Below are positions 16,092 through 24,660 of a DNA stretch of 64,000 bases, in pieces. Both the position numbers and the translations under genes were made by a program. Numbering within the stretch: the first letter of the stretch is position 1; the number at the start of each line of letters is the position of its first letter. The DNA lies in contig CAVTNM010000009.1 of the NCBI GenBank assembly GCA_963736055.1, positions 310,001 through 374,000 of the forward strand. Reading direction: 5' to 3'. The notes under the pieces were generated by a model, which did not search any database, was not told where the DNA came from, and saw nothing but the letters and a program-made list of their open reading frames with translations. The stretch comes from AC-32 sp963736055 (GTDB lineage: Bacteria > Actinomycetota > Thermoleophilia > Gaiellales > Gaiellaceae).

Positions 16092-17480
16092 CTATTCGGC
16101 TCGCGCCGGGAGCACGAGCTCGAAGCGGCTCCCCCGCTCCGGAGAGCTCTCGAGCCGGATGTTGCCGCCGAGGGCCGAGGCGAGCTCGCGCGCGATCGCC
16201 AGGCCGAGTCCGGTGCCGCCGCCGTCGCGGGACCAGAACGCACGGAAGATGCGCTCCTGCTCGCCCGGTGGGATGCCGGGCCCGCTGTCGTCCACTGCCA
16301 CGGAGACGATCCCGTCGGACGCGTCCAGCTCGAGGTCGATCCGGCCGCCGTCGGGCGTCCAGCGGAAGGCGTTCGAGAGCAGGTTCGAGATGATCTGGAG
16401 GACGCGGTCGCCGTCGGTGACGATCACCGGCTTCGCGTCGACGGTCTGCCGGTAGTCGATCCCCCGCCGCCGCGCCTCCTCACCGAATGCGGCGTACGCG
16501 GCATCGACGAGGCGCTCCATGTCCACCTCCTCCTGCAGGACCGTGAACCGCCGGGCGTCGAGCTTGGCCAGGTCGAGGACGTCGCCGACGAGGCGTTCCA
16601 GCCGGGCAGCCTCGGCCGCGATCACCGCCAGCGACGCCGCGCGCAGGTCCTCGTCGGTGACCACGCCTTCGCGCAGCGCCTCGACGTGGCCACGGATCGC
16701 GGTCAGCGGCGTCCGGAGCTCATGGGAGACGGACATCAGGAAGTTGCGCTCGAGCTCCTCGGCCTCGGAGAGCCGTGCCGCCATCTCCCGAAACCGGTCG
16801 GCGAGCAGGCCGATCTCTCCCCCACCCGGCACTTCCGGCACCGCCACGTCGTAGCGCCCACGCGCGACCTCGTCGGCGGCACGCGAGAGCTCCAGCACGG
16901 GCGTCGTGATCCGTCGGGACAGGTACCAGGCGAACGCCGCCGCGACGGCGATCCCGCCTGCGAAGGCGATCAGGAGCCGCTCCACGAGCGCGAGCCAGCG
17001 CTGGTTGAGGACCGTCTTGCGCTTCGCGACGACGATCACCCCGAAGAACTTGTCACCGACCCGCAAGGGCCGGGCTGCCGCCAGCAGCGTCTGGTCGCTC
17101 CTCGGCGGGCGGAACTGAAAGAAGGCGTTGCGCTGGCGCTGGCGGAATGCGCGCGTGTTGACGACGCCCTTCGGCAGCGCCCGGAGGCGGAACGACGGCC
17201 GCCCCTCCCCCGGGAAGGGGTCGAGGCCGGTGTAGTAGATCCGGTCGCCGGTCGCGGCCTCGAGGTTCCTCGCCGAAAGAAGCTTGAGGCCGGCCCGGCG
17301 CGCGTACAGCTCCGTGAGTCCCTGTGCCTCCCTGCCTAGCTCGCCGTACGCCTGCTGGCGGGCCCGGTCCTCCGCGTAGCTCCGAAAGAGGCGAAGCGAG
17401 ATCACCGCCGAGACGAGGCCGGCAACGACGACGCCGAGCAGGAACAACGCAGGAAGCTGGAAGCGGAGCGACCGCAGCAC
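16092..17480 (-). CDS. Membrane sensor histidine kinase
   Basis: A 462-residue kinase: TM1 (about 10-30), an extracytoplasmic sensor of about 130 residues, TM2 (about 168-190), HAMP (RRITTPVLELSRAADEVARGRYD), HisKA with phospho-acceptor His in SVSHELRTPLTAIRGH (about residue 256), and an HATPase with NLLSNAFRWTPDGG, DDSGPGIPPGEQERIF and GGTGLGLAIAREL. It follows its response regulator by 10 bases, so they form a pair. Downstream UbiA and flippase genes suggest an envelope signal, which is inference. Confidence 0.94.
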   Translation of the reverse strand: MLRSLRFQLPALFLLGVVVAGLVSAVISLRLFRSYAEDRARQQAYGELGREAQGLTELYARRAGLKLLSARNLEAATGDRIYYTGLDPFPGEGRPSFRLRALPKGVVNTRAFRQRQRNAFFQFRPPRSDQTLLAAARPLRVGDKFFGVIVVAKRKTVLNQRWLALVERLLIAFAGGIAVAAAFAWYLSRRITTPVLELSRAADEVARGRYDVAVPEVPGGGEIGLLADRFREMAARLSEAEELERNFLMSVSHELRTPLTAIRGHVEALREGVVTDEDLRAASLAVIAAEAARLERLVGDVLDLAKLDARRFTVLQEEVDMERLVDAAYAAFGEEARRRGIDYRQTVDAKPVIVTDGDRVLQIISNLLSNAFRWTPDGGRIDLELDASDGIVSVAVDDSGPGIPPGEQERIFRAFWSRDGGGTGLGLAIARELASALGGNIRLESSPERGSRFELVLPARAE

Positions 17481-17490
17481 GGCTGCGGCC

Positions 17491-18195
17491 CTAGGCGTTC
17501 ACGGCGTCACGCGAGGGAGAGACCTTGTAGCCGACGCCCCAGACGGTGACGATGGGCGAGGCGTCGCCGAGCTTGCGGCGGAGCTGGCGCACGTGCACGT
17601 CGACCGTCCTCGTGTCGCCGGCGAAGGTGTAGCCCCACACGCGCTCCAGCAGCTGGTCGCGGGTCAGCACGACGCCGCGGTGGTCCAGCAGTTCCCAGAG
17701 GAGGTCGAACTCCTTCGGGGCGAGCTGGATCTCGGTGCCAGCGACCTTGACCTCGCGCCGGCCGGCGTCGATCTCCAGGTCGCCGTGCTTGAGCTGCTTG
17801 GTCTCCGGCTCGCGCCGTTCTGGCACGGAGCGCCGCAGGATCGACTTCACGCGCGCGACGAGCTCCCGCGGGTTGAACGGCTTGGTCAGGTAGTCGTCGG
17901 CGCCGACCTCGAGCCCGATGATCTTGTCGACGTCCTCGTCGCGGGCGGTCAGCATCAGGATCGGGATCTCCGAGCTCTGCCTGATCCGCCGGCAGACCTC
18001 GATCCCGTCCACGTCCGGCAGCATCAGGTCGAGCACGATCAGGTCCGGCTTCTCGGCCTCCGCCTGTTCCAGCGCCCCCTCGCCGGTGCTGGCGGTACGG
18101 ACGAGGTAGCCGGCGTTCGTCAGGTAGAGAGAGACGAACGAGGCGATTGAGGCCTCGTCCTCGACCACCAAGACCTTCTGCACCTGAGCGGTCAT
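17491..18195 (-). CDS. OmpR/PhoB-family response regulator
   Basis: A 234-residue regulator with a complete receiver: VVEDE acidic pair, phospho-acceptor Asp in LIVLDLMLPDVDG, Thr in MLTARDED and Lys in YLTKPFNPREL. Its winged-helix output has PKEFDLLWELLDHRGVVLTRDQLLERVWG, VDVHVRQLRRKLG and WGVGYKV. First gene of the four-gene operon with the histidine kinase, UbiA and the flippase-like protein. GAGGG before the ATG may serve as a ribosome-binding site. Confidence 0.95.
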   Translation of the reverse strand: MTAQVQKVLVVEDEASIASFVSLYLTNAGYLVRTASTGEGALEQAEAEKPDLIVLDLMLPDVDGIEVCRRIRQSSEIPILMLTARDEDVDKIIGLEVGADDYLTKPFNPRELVARVKSILRRSVPERREPETKQLKHGDLEIDAGRREVKVAGTEIQLAPKEFDLLWELLDHRGVVLTRDQLLERVWGYTFAGDTRTVDVHVRQLRRKLGDASPIVTVWGVGYKVSPSRDAVNA

Positions 18196-18220
18196 GCCCT
18201 CAGGATGCCAGAGGCGTCCG

Positions 18221-18709
18221 TCAGCCCCCGGCGGGCGGCGTTCCGAGCGTCAGGATGGTGGGGTCGTCCGGGAGAGACTCGTAGGGCGCTGCGTCCACCG
18301 ACATGACGCCGTCGGCAACGCCCTCGTCGCCGATGCCGTCGACGGTCACCGGGCCCCGGCCGACCGCGGAGATGGAGATCGCGACGCCGCGGACGTTGAC
18401 GTTGAAGCGCCCGTTGGTGACGCGGAACCCGACGTTCTTGCCCTTGCAGACGGAGAGCCCGAACTTCGGGTGCCTGAGCTTCGGCTTGCAGCCGGTGAAC
18501 TGGGGCGTGTTGGCGTCGAACGGCCGCTGGTCCTTCACCTGGACGTTGCCGTTCACGTGGCCGATCACCGTGCCCTTGAGCTTGAGCACGAGGGCGCCCT
18601 TTCCGCGCTTGACCGAGAGCGTCCCGTCGGTCGTGGGACCGGCCCAGAGCGCCACGGGTACCGTGAGCGCGGCAAGCAGGAAAATTGCGAGGAGAACTGT
18701 GCGCCCCAT
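18221..18709 (-). CDS. Small secreted protein, unknown
   Basis: A 162-residue exported protein with the signal peptide MGRTVLLAIFLLAALTVPVALWA. The mature part is beta-rich with repeated Gly/Val strands (LVLKLKGTVIGHVNGNVQVKD, FNVNVRGVAISISAVGRGPVTVDGIGDEGV), two cysteines (FTGCKPK, LSVCKGK) and a Pro-rich end. It resembles extracytoplasmic beta-sandwich or adhesin-like repeats but I cannot name a family. A TACTGT box ends 6 bases before the ATG, predicting a leaderless mRNA divergent from the next gene. Confidence 0.7.
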   Translation of the reverse strand: MGRTVLLAIFLLAALTVPVALWAGPTTDGTLSVKRGKGALVLKLKGTVIGHVNGNVQVKDQRPFDANTPQFTGCKPKLRHPKFGLSVCKGKNVGFRVTNGRFNVNVRGVAISISAVGRGPVTVDGIGDEGVADGVMSVDAAPYESLPDDPTILTLGTPPAGG

Positions 18710-18762
18710 GCAACGACAGTATCGGCCTACGAGGTGTGTTGAGCGTGAACGGGTTGTAAGGA

Positions 18763-20406
18763 ATGCGTAAACGAGCGCCAGGGCAAGGGGGATTCGGCCT
18801 CCTGGGAGCGGCCGTGCTCGGACTGTCGCTCGCTGCGGTCGGAGCCGGAGCCGCGCCGGGACAGACCGAGCCTCCCCGCCTGCTCGGCCTGCGCGTGTCG
18901 AACGGGGGCACGCCGTTCGCCGGCGACACGCCGCACCTGACCACGATCAGCCCGAACGGGGACGGCTTCCGCGACCGGGCCCTGATCCGGTTCAAGCTCG
19001 ACCGGGACGGGACGGTCGAGGTGAAGGTGGTCGCGACCGACGAGGTGCAGCGGCCGGTGCAAGTGATCTGGAGCACTAGCCGCCGGTACGCGGGCGGGGC
19101 GCACACGATCGTCTGGGCTCCGGGGCGATCGACTCCCGATCGCACGTATCTCGTCCGCCTCGCTGTCCGCGGCGCGACGGGCGCGCGCCGGGTCTACGGA
19201 TACGAGCCGCCGCGGCGAAACCGCCTCACGAGCGGCCTGGTGGTGCGAGTCCAGGGGATCCAGGCGGGATTCTTCAACCGCAGCTATCCCGTCGGCGGGG
19301 CGGCGAAGCTCGCGGTCTCCACCGACGCGAAGCGGGTGCGGTTCCAGCTCTTCTCGTTCGCCGGCGTGCCGAGCCCGACCGTACGCGACCTGCGGACGAG
19401 CGGGCTCGCGGTCGCACCGGCGGTTCGGCTCGACTGGAGCCGCCGCCGCAGCGCGACCAACCTGGTCGAGATCAGCAACGCGGGCGTGCCCGACAGCGGC
19501 CTCTACTTCCTGCGCGTGACCGCCGGGGACGGGCGCGTCGGCTACGCGCCGCTGATCCTGCGGCCGCGCATCCTCGGCGAGCACAAGGTCGCGGTCGTCC
19601 TGTCCACGAACACCTGGCAGGCGTACAACTTCCTCGACCGCAACGGAGACGGATGGGGCGACAGCTGGTACGTGAGCGGAGCCACCCGCGCGGTCGACCT
19701 GAGGCGGCCCTACCTCGACTTCGGCGCTCCCTCTCAGTACCGAGACTGGGACCTGAGCTTCATCTCCTGGCTGAAGCGGACGGGCAAGCAGGTCGACTAC
19801 CTCTCCGACGACGACCTTCAGCGGATCGGGAGCGGGGACGCCCTCCGGCGCGAGTACGGGCTCGTGGTCTTTCCCGGCCACGAGGAGTACGTGACCGGAC
19901 ATGTCTACGACGTCATCAAGCGCTACCGCGACCTCGGCGGCCGGCTGATGTTCCTCTCCGCGAACAACCTCTTCTGGAAAGTGGAGCGCGACGGACAGCT
20001 CCTGCGAAGGGTCGCGGAGTGGCGGAGGCTCGACCGGCCCGAGGCGGCGGTCGTCGGGTCGCAGTGGTCGGCCGGCAGCTCGAGCGCTGTCCAGGCGCCG
20101 TTCGTCGTCCAGGGTGGCACGGCCGCGCCGTGGGCGTTCGCAGGCACGGGGCTTCGTAACGGCTCGACGTTCGGCCGCTACGGGATCGAGATCGACTCGC
20201 GCTCGCCGAGCTCGCCGCCCGGAACGATCGTGCTCGCCCGCATCCCGAACGCGATCGGGCAGCACGACGCGGAGATGACGTACTACGAGACTCCCTCGGG
20301 CGCGAGGGTGTTCGCGGCCGGCGCGGTCGACTTCGCCGCCTCGATCAACGATCCGGCGGTCTCGCGACTGGTCGAGAACGTCTGGGCCCGGCTGACGGCC
20401 CGCTAG
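18763..20406 (+). CDS. Secreted protein with N,N-dimethylformamidase beta-subunit-like domain
   Basis: 547 residues: N-terminal signal or anchor (GLLGAAVLGLSLAAVGAGAAPG), an N-terminal beta-sandwich region (ISPNGDGFRDRALIRFKL, the FlgD-like pattern that often precedes exported domains), and a large C-terminal domain typical of proteins related to the large subunit of N,N-dimethylformamidase (STNTWQAYNFLDRNGDGWGDSWY, FPGHEEYVTGHVYDVIKRYRDLGGRLMFLSANNLFWKVE). Most homologues have no proven activity, so a hydrolase role is only suggested. The export signal differs from cytoplasmic DMFase. Its stop overlaps the dehydrogenase gene by 4 bases. Confidence 0.75.
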   Translation: MRKRAPGQGGFGLLGAAVLGLSLAAVGAGAAPGQTEPPRLLGLRVSNGGTPFAGDTPHLTTISPNGDGFRDRALIRFKLDRDGTVEVKVVATDEVQRPVQVIWSTSRRYAGGAHTIVWAPGRSTPDRTYLVRLAVRGATGARRVYGYEPPRRNRLTSGLVVRVQGIQAGFFNRSYPVGGAAKLAVSTDAKRVRFQLFSFAGVPSPTVRDLRTSGLAVAPAVRLDWSRRRSATNLVEISNAGVPDSGLYFLRVTAGDGRVGYAPLILRPRILGEHKVAVVLSTNTWQAYNFLDRNGDGWGDSWYVSGATRAVDLRRPYLDFGAPSQYRDWDLSFISWLKRTGKQVDYLSDDDLQRIGSGDALRREYGLVVFPGHEEYVTGHVYDVIKRYRDLGGRLMFLSANNLFWKVERDGQLLRRVAEWRRLDRPEAAVVGSQWSAGSSSAVQAPFVVQGGTAAPWAFAGTGLRNGSTFGRYGIEIDSRSPSSPPGTIVLARIPNAIGQHDAEMTYYETPSGARVFAAGAVDFAASINDPAVSRLVENVWARLTAR

Positions 20407-21260
20407 GGCTGCTGGTAGTCGTAGAAGCCGCGGCCGGCCTTGCGGCCCAGGAGGCCCTCCTCGCGCATCCGCAAGAGCCGCTCCGGGGGCGCCATCCGCT
20501 CCTCGCCGAGCGCGGCGTGGAGGGCCTCCGAGGCGTGGATGTGGACGTCGACGCCGATCAGGTCGATCAGCGCGCAGGGCCCGATCGGCCAGTTCGCCCC
20601 GAAGCGCATCGCGCGATCGACGTCGTCCGGAGCGACCCGCGCCTCGTCGAGCACGCGCACGCAGTCGTTCAGAAGCGGGATCAGGATCCGGTTGACGATG
20701 AAACCGGGCGTGTCGTTGCAGGCGACGGGCTCCTTGCCGATCCGCTGCGCGAAGGCATAGGCCGCGTCGAAGACCTCGTCGCTCGTGTGCGCGGTCCTGA
20801 TGACCTCGACGAGCGGCAGCACCGGCGCGGGGTTGAAGAAGTGCATCCCGACGACCCGCTCGGTGGTGCGTGTCGCCGATGCGATCTCGCTCACCGAGAG
20901 GGCCGACGTGTTCGTGGCGAGGATCGCGTCAGGCGCGACGATCCCGTCGAGCTCGCCGAAGAGCTCCCGCTTGACCTCGAGGTCCTCGAACGCGGCCTCG
21001 ATCACGAGCTGGCAGGAGGCGAGGTCCGCGAGCTCGGTGACGAGCGTCAGCCGTCCGAGAGCCGCGTCCTTGTCCTCCTGCGTCAGCCGCTCCTTCTCGA
21101 CGCCGCGCGAGAGGTAGTGGTCGATCCGCTCCCGCGCGCGCTCACCCAGCTCGGGGCTGACGTCGCGGCCCACGACCTCGAGCCGCGCCTGCAGGCAGAC
21201 CTGCGCGATCCCGGCGCCCATGGTGCCGAGGCCGACGACGCCGACGCGAGCGATCTCCAC
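20403..21260 (-). CDS. 3-hydroxybutyryl-CoA / 3-hydroxyacyl-CoA dehydrogenase
   Basis: A 285-residue NAD-dependent enzyme of fatty-acid or butanoate metabolism. The Rossmann motif is GVVGLGTMGAGIAQV, the catalytic His is in MHFFNPAPVLPLVEVI, and the C-terminal domain starts DTPGFIVNRIL. It ends GLLGRKAGRGFYDY, typical of single-domain FadB2/PaaH enzymes. The GTG at 21260 directly precedes the Rossmann strand, so it is the likely start. It lies 11 bases after the thiolase gene, and the two would catalyse consecutive beta-oxidation steps. Confidence 0.93.
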   Translation of the reverse strand: MEIARVGVVGLGTMGAGIAQVCLQARLEVVGRDVSPELGERARERIDHYLSRGVEKERLTQEDKDAALGRLTLVTELADLASCQLVIEAAFEDLEVKRELFGELDGIVAPDAILATNTSALSVSEIASATRTTERVVGMHFFNPAPVLPLVEVIRTAHTSDEVFDAAYAFAQRIGKEPVACNDTPGFIVNRILIPLLNDCVRVLDEARVAPDDVDRAMRFGANWPIGPCALIDLIGVDVHIHASEALHAALGEERMAPPERLLRMREEGLLGRKAGRGFYDYQQP

Positions 21261-21271
21261 GGCGCGCGATC

Positions 21272-22432
21272 CTACGGGTTCACGCGCTCGATCACCGCGG
21301 CGATCGCCTGGCCGAACCCGATGCACATCGTGGCCACGCCGTAACGGGCCTTCCGCCGCTCGAGCTCGTTCAGCAGCGTTGCGGTCATTCGCGCCCCGGT
21401 CGCGCCCAGCGGATGCCCGAGTGAGATTCCGCCGCCGTTCGGGTTGACGTCGTCCAGCCGGTCCTCGAGGCCGGTGTCCCGCAGGAACTGCAGGGCAACC
21501 GAGGCGAAGGCCTCGTTCACCTCGACCACTGCGATGTCGTCCCAGTCCAGCCCCGCCTTTCGCAGAGCGCGCTCGGACGCCTGCGGGTTGCCGTGCAGCA
21601 TCAGCCGCGGATCGACGCCGGCGAGACCGAAGGAGACGAACCGCGCCCGGGGCTCGAGGCCCAGCCGGGAACAGGCGGCCTCGCTCGCGACCAGCACCGC
21701 CGCGGCCCCGTCGCAGATCTGGCTCGAGTTGCCCGCGGTCACCCTTCCTTCCGGGACGAACGCCGGCTCGAGGGCCGCGAGCGCCTCGGCCGAGGTGTCC
21801 GCCCGCGGAGTCTCGTCCACGGCGAAGAGGACGCCCACGTGAGGGTTCGAGACCTCGATCGGGACGACCTCGTTCTCGAACCGCCCCTCGGCGATCGCCG
21901 CGAGCGCGCGACGGTGCGACTCGAGCGAGTAGGCGTCGAGCTCCTCGCGAGAGAGGCCCCACTCCTCGGCGATCAGCTCGGCCGAGACGCCCTGCGGCAC
22001 GAGCTCCCAGCGTTCCATCAGCGAATCCGCAACGTCGCCGCCGCTCGAGCCCATCGGCACGCGCGACATCGACTCGACCCCGGCCGAGACGACGAGGTCG
22101 AGCTCGCCCGACCGGACGGCGGCCGCCGCGTTGAAGTTGCACTGCATCGACGAGCCGCACTGCCGATCGACCGTCGTGCCCGGCACCGACTCCGGCCAGC
22201 CCGCCACGAGCGGGGCCATCCGGCCGATGTTCCAGCCCTGCTCGCCTACCTGCGAGACGCAGCCCATCTGGACGTCCTCGACCTCGGCCGGATCGATGTC
22301 GCTTCGCTCGACGAGGGCGTTGAGGACCTGCCCGGCCAGCTCGTCGGCCCGTAGGCTCGCGAGCGTCCCGTTTCGCTTGCCGATTGGAGAGCGAACCGCG
22401 TCGACGATGAAGGCTTCGGGCCGCGTCGCCAC
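21272..22432 (-). CDS. Acetyl-CoA acyltransferase (thiolase)
   Basis: A 386-residue degradative-type thiolase. The acyl-accepting Cys is in VDRQCGSSMQC, the catalytic His in GGGISLGHPLGATGARM, and the second Cys in MCIGFGQAIAAV. The N-terminus FIVDAVRSPIGKRNGTLASLRADEL is family-typical from GTG at 22432. First gene of a two-gene operon with hydroxyacyl-CoA dehydrogenase, suggesting beta-oxidation or ketoacid metabolism. Only 19 bases separate it from the divergent aldehyde dehydrogenase. Confidence 0.94.
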   Translation of the reverse strand: MATRPEAFIVDAVRSPIGKRNGTLASLRADELAGQVLNALVERSDIDPAEVEDVQMGCVSQVGEQGWNIGRMAPLVAGWPESVPGTTVDRQCGSSMQCNFNAAAAVRSGELDLVVSAGVESMSRVPMGSSGGDVADSLMERWELVPQGVSAELIAEEWGLSREELDAYSLESHRRALAAIAEGRFENEVVPIEVSNPHVGVLFAVDETPRADTSAEALAALEPAFVPEGRVTAGNSSQICDGAAAVLVASEAACSRLGLEPRARFVSFGLAGVDPRLMLHGNPQASERALRKAGLDWDDIAVVEVNEAFASVALQFLRDTGLEDRLDDVNPNGGGISLGHPLGATGARMTATLLNELERRKARYGVATMCIGFGQAIAAVIERVNP

Positions 22433-22451
22433 GCGCTCTACACTAGCCCCC

Positions 22452-23879
22452 GTGGCAGTGACGACCGCCGAACGGAAGCTGCTCGTCGGAGGCGAGTGGA
22501 TCGACACGGGCGAGTGGATCGACGTTCGCTCGCCGTACTCCGGCGAGGTCGTCGGCCGAGTGCCCAAGGCGGGCGCGGCCGAGACGAAGCGAGCGCTGGA
22601 CGCCGCGGCCGGGGCCATGCTCGAGCCTCTCCCGGCGCACAGGCGCGCCGAGATCCTCGTCCGCGTCGCCGCGGCCCTGGGGCGCCGGCACGACGAGGTT
22701 GCTCGGCAGATCTCGGACGAGGCGGGCAAGCCGCTCAAGGCGGCACGGGTCGAGGCCGCGCGCGCCATGTCCACCTATACGTTCGCCGCGGTCGAGGCGC
22801 GCAAGCTCACCGGCGAGATGATCCCGATGGACGCGGCCCAGGCCGGCGAGGGGAAGCTCGGCTTCACGCTGCGCAGGCCGATCGGGGTCGTCGGAGCGAT
22901 CTCGCCCTTCAACTTCCCGCTCAACCTCGTCGCGCACAAGCTCGCCCCGGCGCTCGCGGCCGGCTGCGCCGTGGTGCTGAAGCCCGCAAGCGCCACGCCG
23001 CTCTCGGCGCTCCTCCTCGCGGAGCTCGAGGACGAGGCGGGCCTGCCTCCGGGCTGGCTCAACGTCGTCACGGGCCCCTCCGCCGAGATCGGCGACGTGC
23101 TCGTGGCGGACGAGCGCGTGAAGGCGATCACCTTCACCGGCTCGAGCGGCGTCGGCTGGGGCCTGAAGGAGCGCGCGCCGAAGAAGAAGGTCAGCCTCGA
23201 GCTCGGCAACGCGACACCGGTGATCATCGCCGCGGACGCCGACGTCGATGCGGCCGCGAAGGCGATGGCTGCCAACGCCTTCGCGTTCGCCGGCCAGAGC
23301 TGCATCTCGGTGCAGCGGATCTACCTCGAGCGTCCCGTCTACGAGCCGTTTCTCGAGCGCTTCCTCCCGCAGGTGGAGGCGCTGAAGCTCGGCGACCCGG
23401 CCGACGAGGAGACCGACGTCGGCCCGGTGATCGACGAGGACGCGCGCGAACGGATCCTCGACTGGATCGAGGAGGCGCGCGCCGGAGGCGCGGAGGTCCT
23501 CGCCGGCGGAGAGGTGCAGGACGGCCTGATCCGGCCGACCGTGATCGCCAAGGCCGCGCCGGAGCTGAAGGTGAGCTGCGACGAGGTCTTCGGGCCGGTG
23601 GTGACCGTCAACCCCGTCGACTCGCTCGACGAGGCGATCGTGCTCGCGAACTCCACCCGCTTCGGTCTCCAGGCCGGGATCTTCACCAGCGGCCTCTCGA
23701 ATGCCATGCGCGCCGCGCAGGAGCTCGACTTCGGCGGGGTCACGGTGAACGAGGCGCCGACCTTCCGCACGGACCAGATGCCCTACGGCGGAGTCAAGGA
23801 CTCGGGCAACACTCGCGAAGGGCCTGCCTACACGGTGCGCGAGCTGACCGAAGAGCGGCTCGTCGTCCTGAGCCTCTAG
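22452..23879 (+). CDS. NAD(P)-dependent aldehyde dehydrogenase
   Basis: A 475-residue ALDH-superfamily enzyme that oxidises an aldehyde to an acid. Catalytic Asn is in ISPFNFPLN, general-base Glu in SLELGNATPVI, nucleophilic Cys in FAGQSCISVQR, and the cofactor loop is FTGSSGVGWGLKERA. The substrate cannot be told from sequence. A TACACT box (22439-22444) ends 7 bases before GTG 22452 with no Shine-Dalgarno sequence, so the mRNA is probably leaderless. It diverges from the thiolase operon and may act in the same catabolic route. Confidence 0.92.
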   Translation: MAVTTAERKLLVGGEWIDTGEWIDVRSPYSGEVVGRVPKAGAAETKRALDAAAGAMLEPLPAHRRAEILVRVAAALGRRHDEVARQISDEAGKPLKAARVEAARAMSTYTFAAVEARKLTGEMIPMDAAQAGEGKLGFTLRRPIGVVGAISPFNFPLNLVAHKLAPALAAGCAVVLKPASATPLSALLLAELEDEAGLPPGWLNVVTGPSAEIGDVLVADERVKAITFTGSSGVGWGLKERAPKKKVSLELGNATPVIIAADADVDAAAKAMAANAFAFAGQSCISVQRIYLERPVYEPFLERFLPQVEALKLGDPADEETDVGPVIDEDARERILDWIEEARAGGAEVLAGGEVQDGLIRPTVIAKAAPELKVSCDEVFGPVVTVNPVDSLDEAIVLANSTRFGLQAGIFTSGLSNAMRAAQELDFGGVTVNEAPTFRTDQMPYGGVKDSGNTREGPAYTVRELTEERLVVLSL

Positions 23880-23912
23880 GTTGAGCACGCGCTCGAGCGG
23901 GCACTGCCGCAC

Positions 23913-24068
23913 ATGATCGGCGTCGGCATCGCGGTGACCGTGATCGGGATCGTGTTCATCTTCGTCGTCCCGTGGCTCGGGATCACGCTGACCATCGTGG
24001 GGCTCGTGCTCTTCATCGCCTTCGTGGCCGGATTCGGGCGCCGGACCACCCGAGAACCCGGCCGGTAG
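23913..24068 (+). CDS. Small two-helix membrane protein
   Basis: A 51-residue product starting MIGVGIAVTVIGIVFIFVVPW, then LGITLTIVGLVLFIAFVAGF and a basic tail GRRTTREPGR. This gives two transmembrane helices with a short Pro-Trp turn and a positively charged C-terminus facing the cytoplasm. It lies 33 bases after the aldehyde dehydrogenase stop on the same strand. Many actinobacteria carry similar short membrane proteins of unknown function. Codon use is typical of the window, and the hydrophobic pattern is unlikely to be chance. Confidence 0.6.
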   Translation: MIGVGIAVTVIGIVFIFVVPWLGITLTIVGLVLFIAFVAGFGRRTTREPGR

Positions 24069-24103
24069 AGCGGTCCACCCCCGCTGCTAGACTCGCGGCC
24101 CGC

Positions 24104-24658
24104 GTGGCGCATTTTTCCCTGCTAAACCGGTTCCGCCGCGGGTCCGGCGCGGCAGAGCAGGCAGCCTCCTCGCCGCGGCTGCGACGGGCACCCTCGCCGG
24201 GCGCTCTTCGCCGCGAGCGGCGCGTGATCGTCAAGGCCCGTGAGGAGCGCATCCGCCACCTCGGCGGACTGACGCTGGAGATGTACAGGCGCTCGAATTT
24301 CCGCGACGAGTTGCTCGTCGAGCAGTGCCGCGAGATCGTCGCGCTCGAGCAGCGCCTGCACGAGCTCGACTCGATGCTCGAAGCCGTCGCGACAGCCCGC
24401 CGGGCGCCGACGACCTGCGACTGCGGGGCACCGGTGCCCTGGGGCTCGCACTTCTGCGCGAACTGCGGCCGCCCGGTCGGCGGCGACGCCGTGATCGCAT
24501 GCCGCGGCTGCGGTCACCCGCTGCCGGCGGACGCCAGCTTCTGCGCCAGCTGCGGCCGCGCGGCCGAGCTCGCGGGCGACACCGACGCCGGTGCGGCGGC
24601 GGGCGAGACGATCCTGCACGCCTCGATCGATCGCAGCTCCGATCCCTGGGAGCGGTAG
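24104..24658 (+). CDS. Zinc-ribbon protein
   Basis: 184 residues from GTG 24104. A basic N-terminus and a helical middle (VIVKAREERIRHLGG, EQCREIVALEQRLHELDSML) are followed by two CxxC...CxxC zinc ribbons: CDCGAPVPWGSHFCANCG and CRGCGHPLPADASFCASCG. The helical part may form a coiled coil. It probably binds zinc and protein partners, but no specific role is known. A TAGACT box (24088-24093) lies 10 bases upstream. The next gene encodes another zinc-ribbon protein, suggesting joint function. Confidence 0.75.
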   Translation: MAHFSLLNRFRRGSGAAEQAASSPRLRRAPSPGALRRERRVIVKAREERIRHLGGLTLEMYRRSNFRDELLVEQCREIVALEQRLHELDSMLEAVATARRAPTTCDCGAPVPWGSHFCANCGRPVGGDAVIACRGCGHPLPADASFCASCGRAAELAGDTDAGAAAGETILHASIDRSSDPWER

Positions 24659-24660
24659 GC

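Noticed and set aside
22443..23912. Minus-strand 489-codon frame
   Set aside because: Complete antisense of the aldehyde dehydrogenase, with no recognisable domain.
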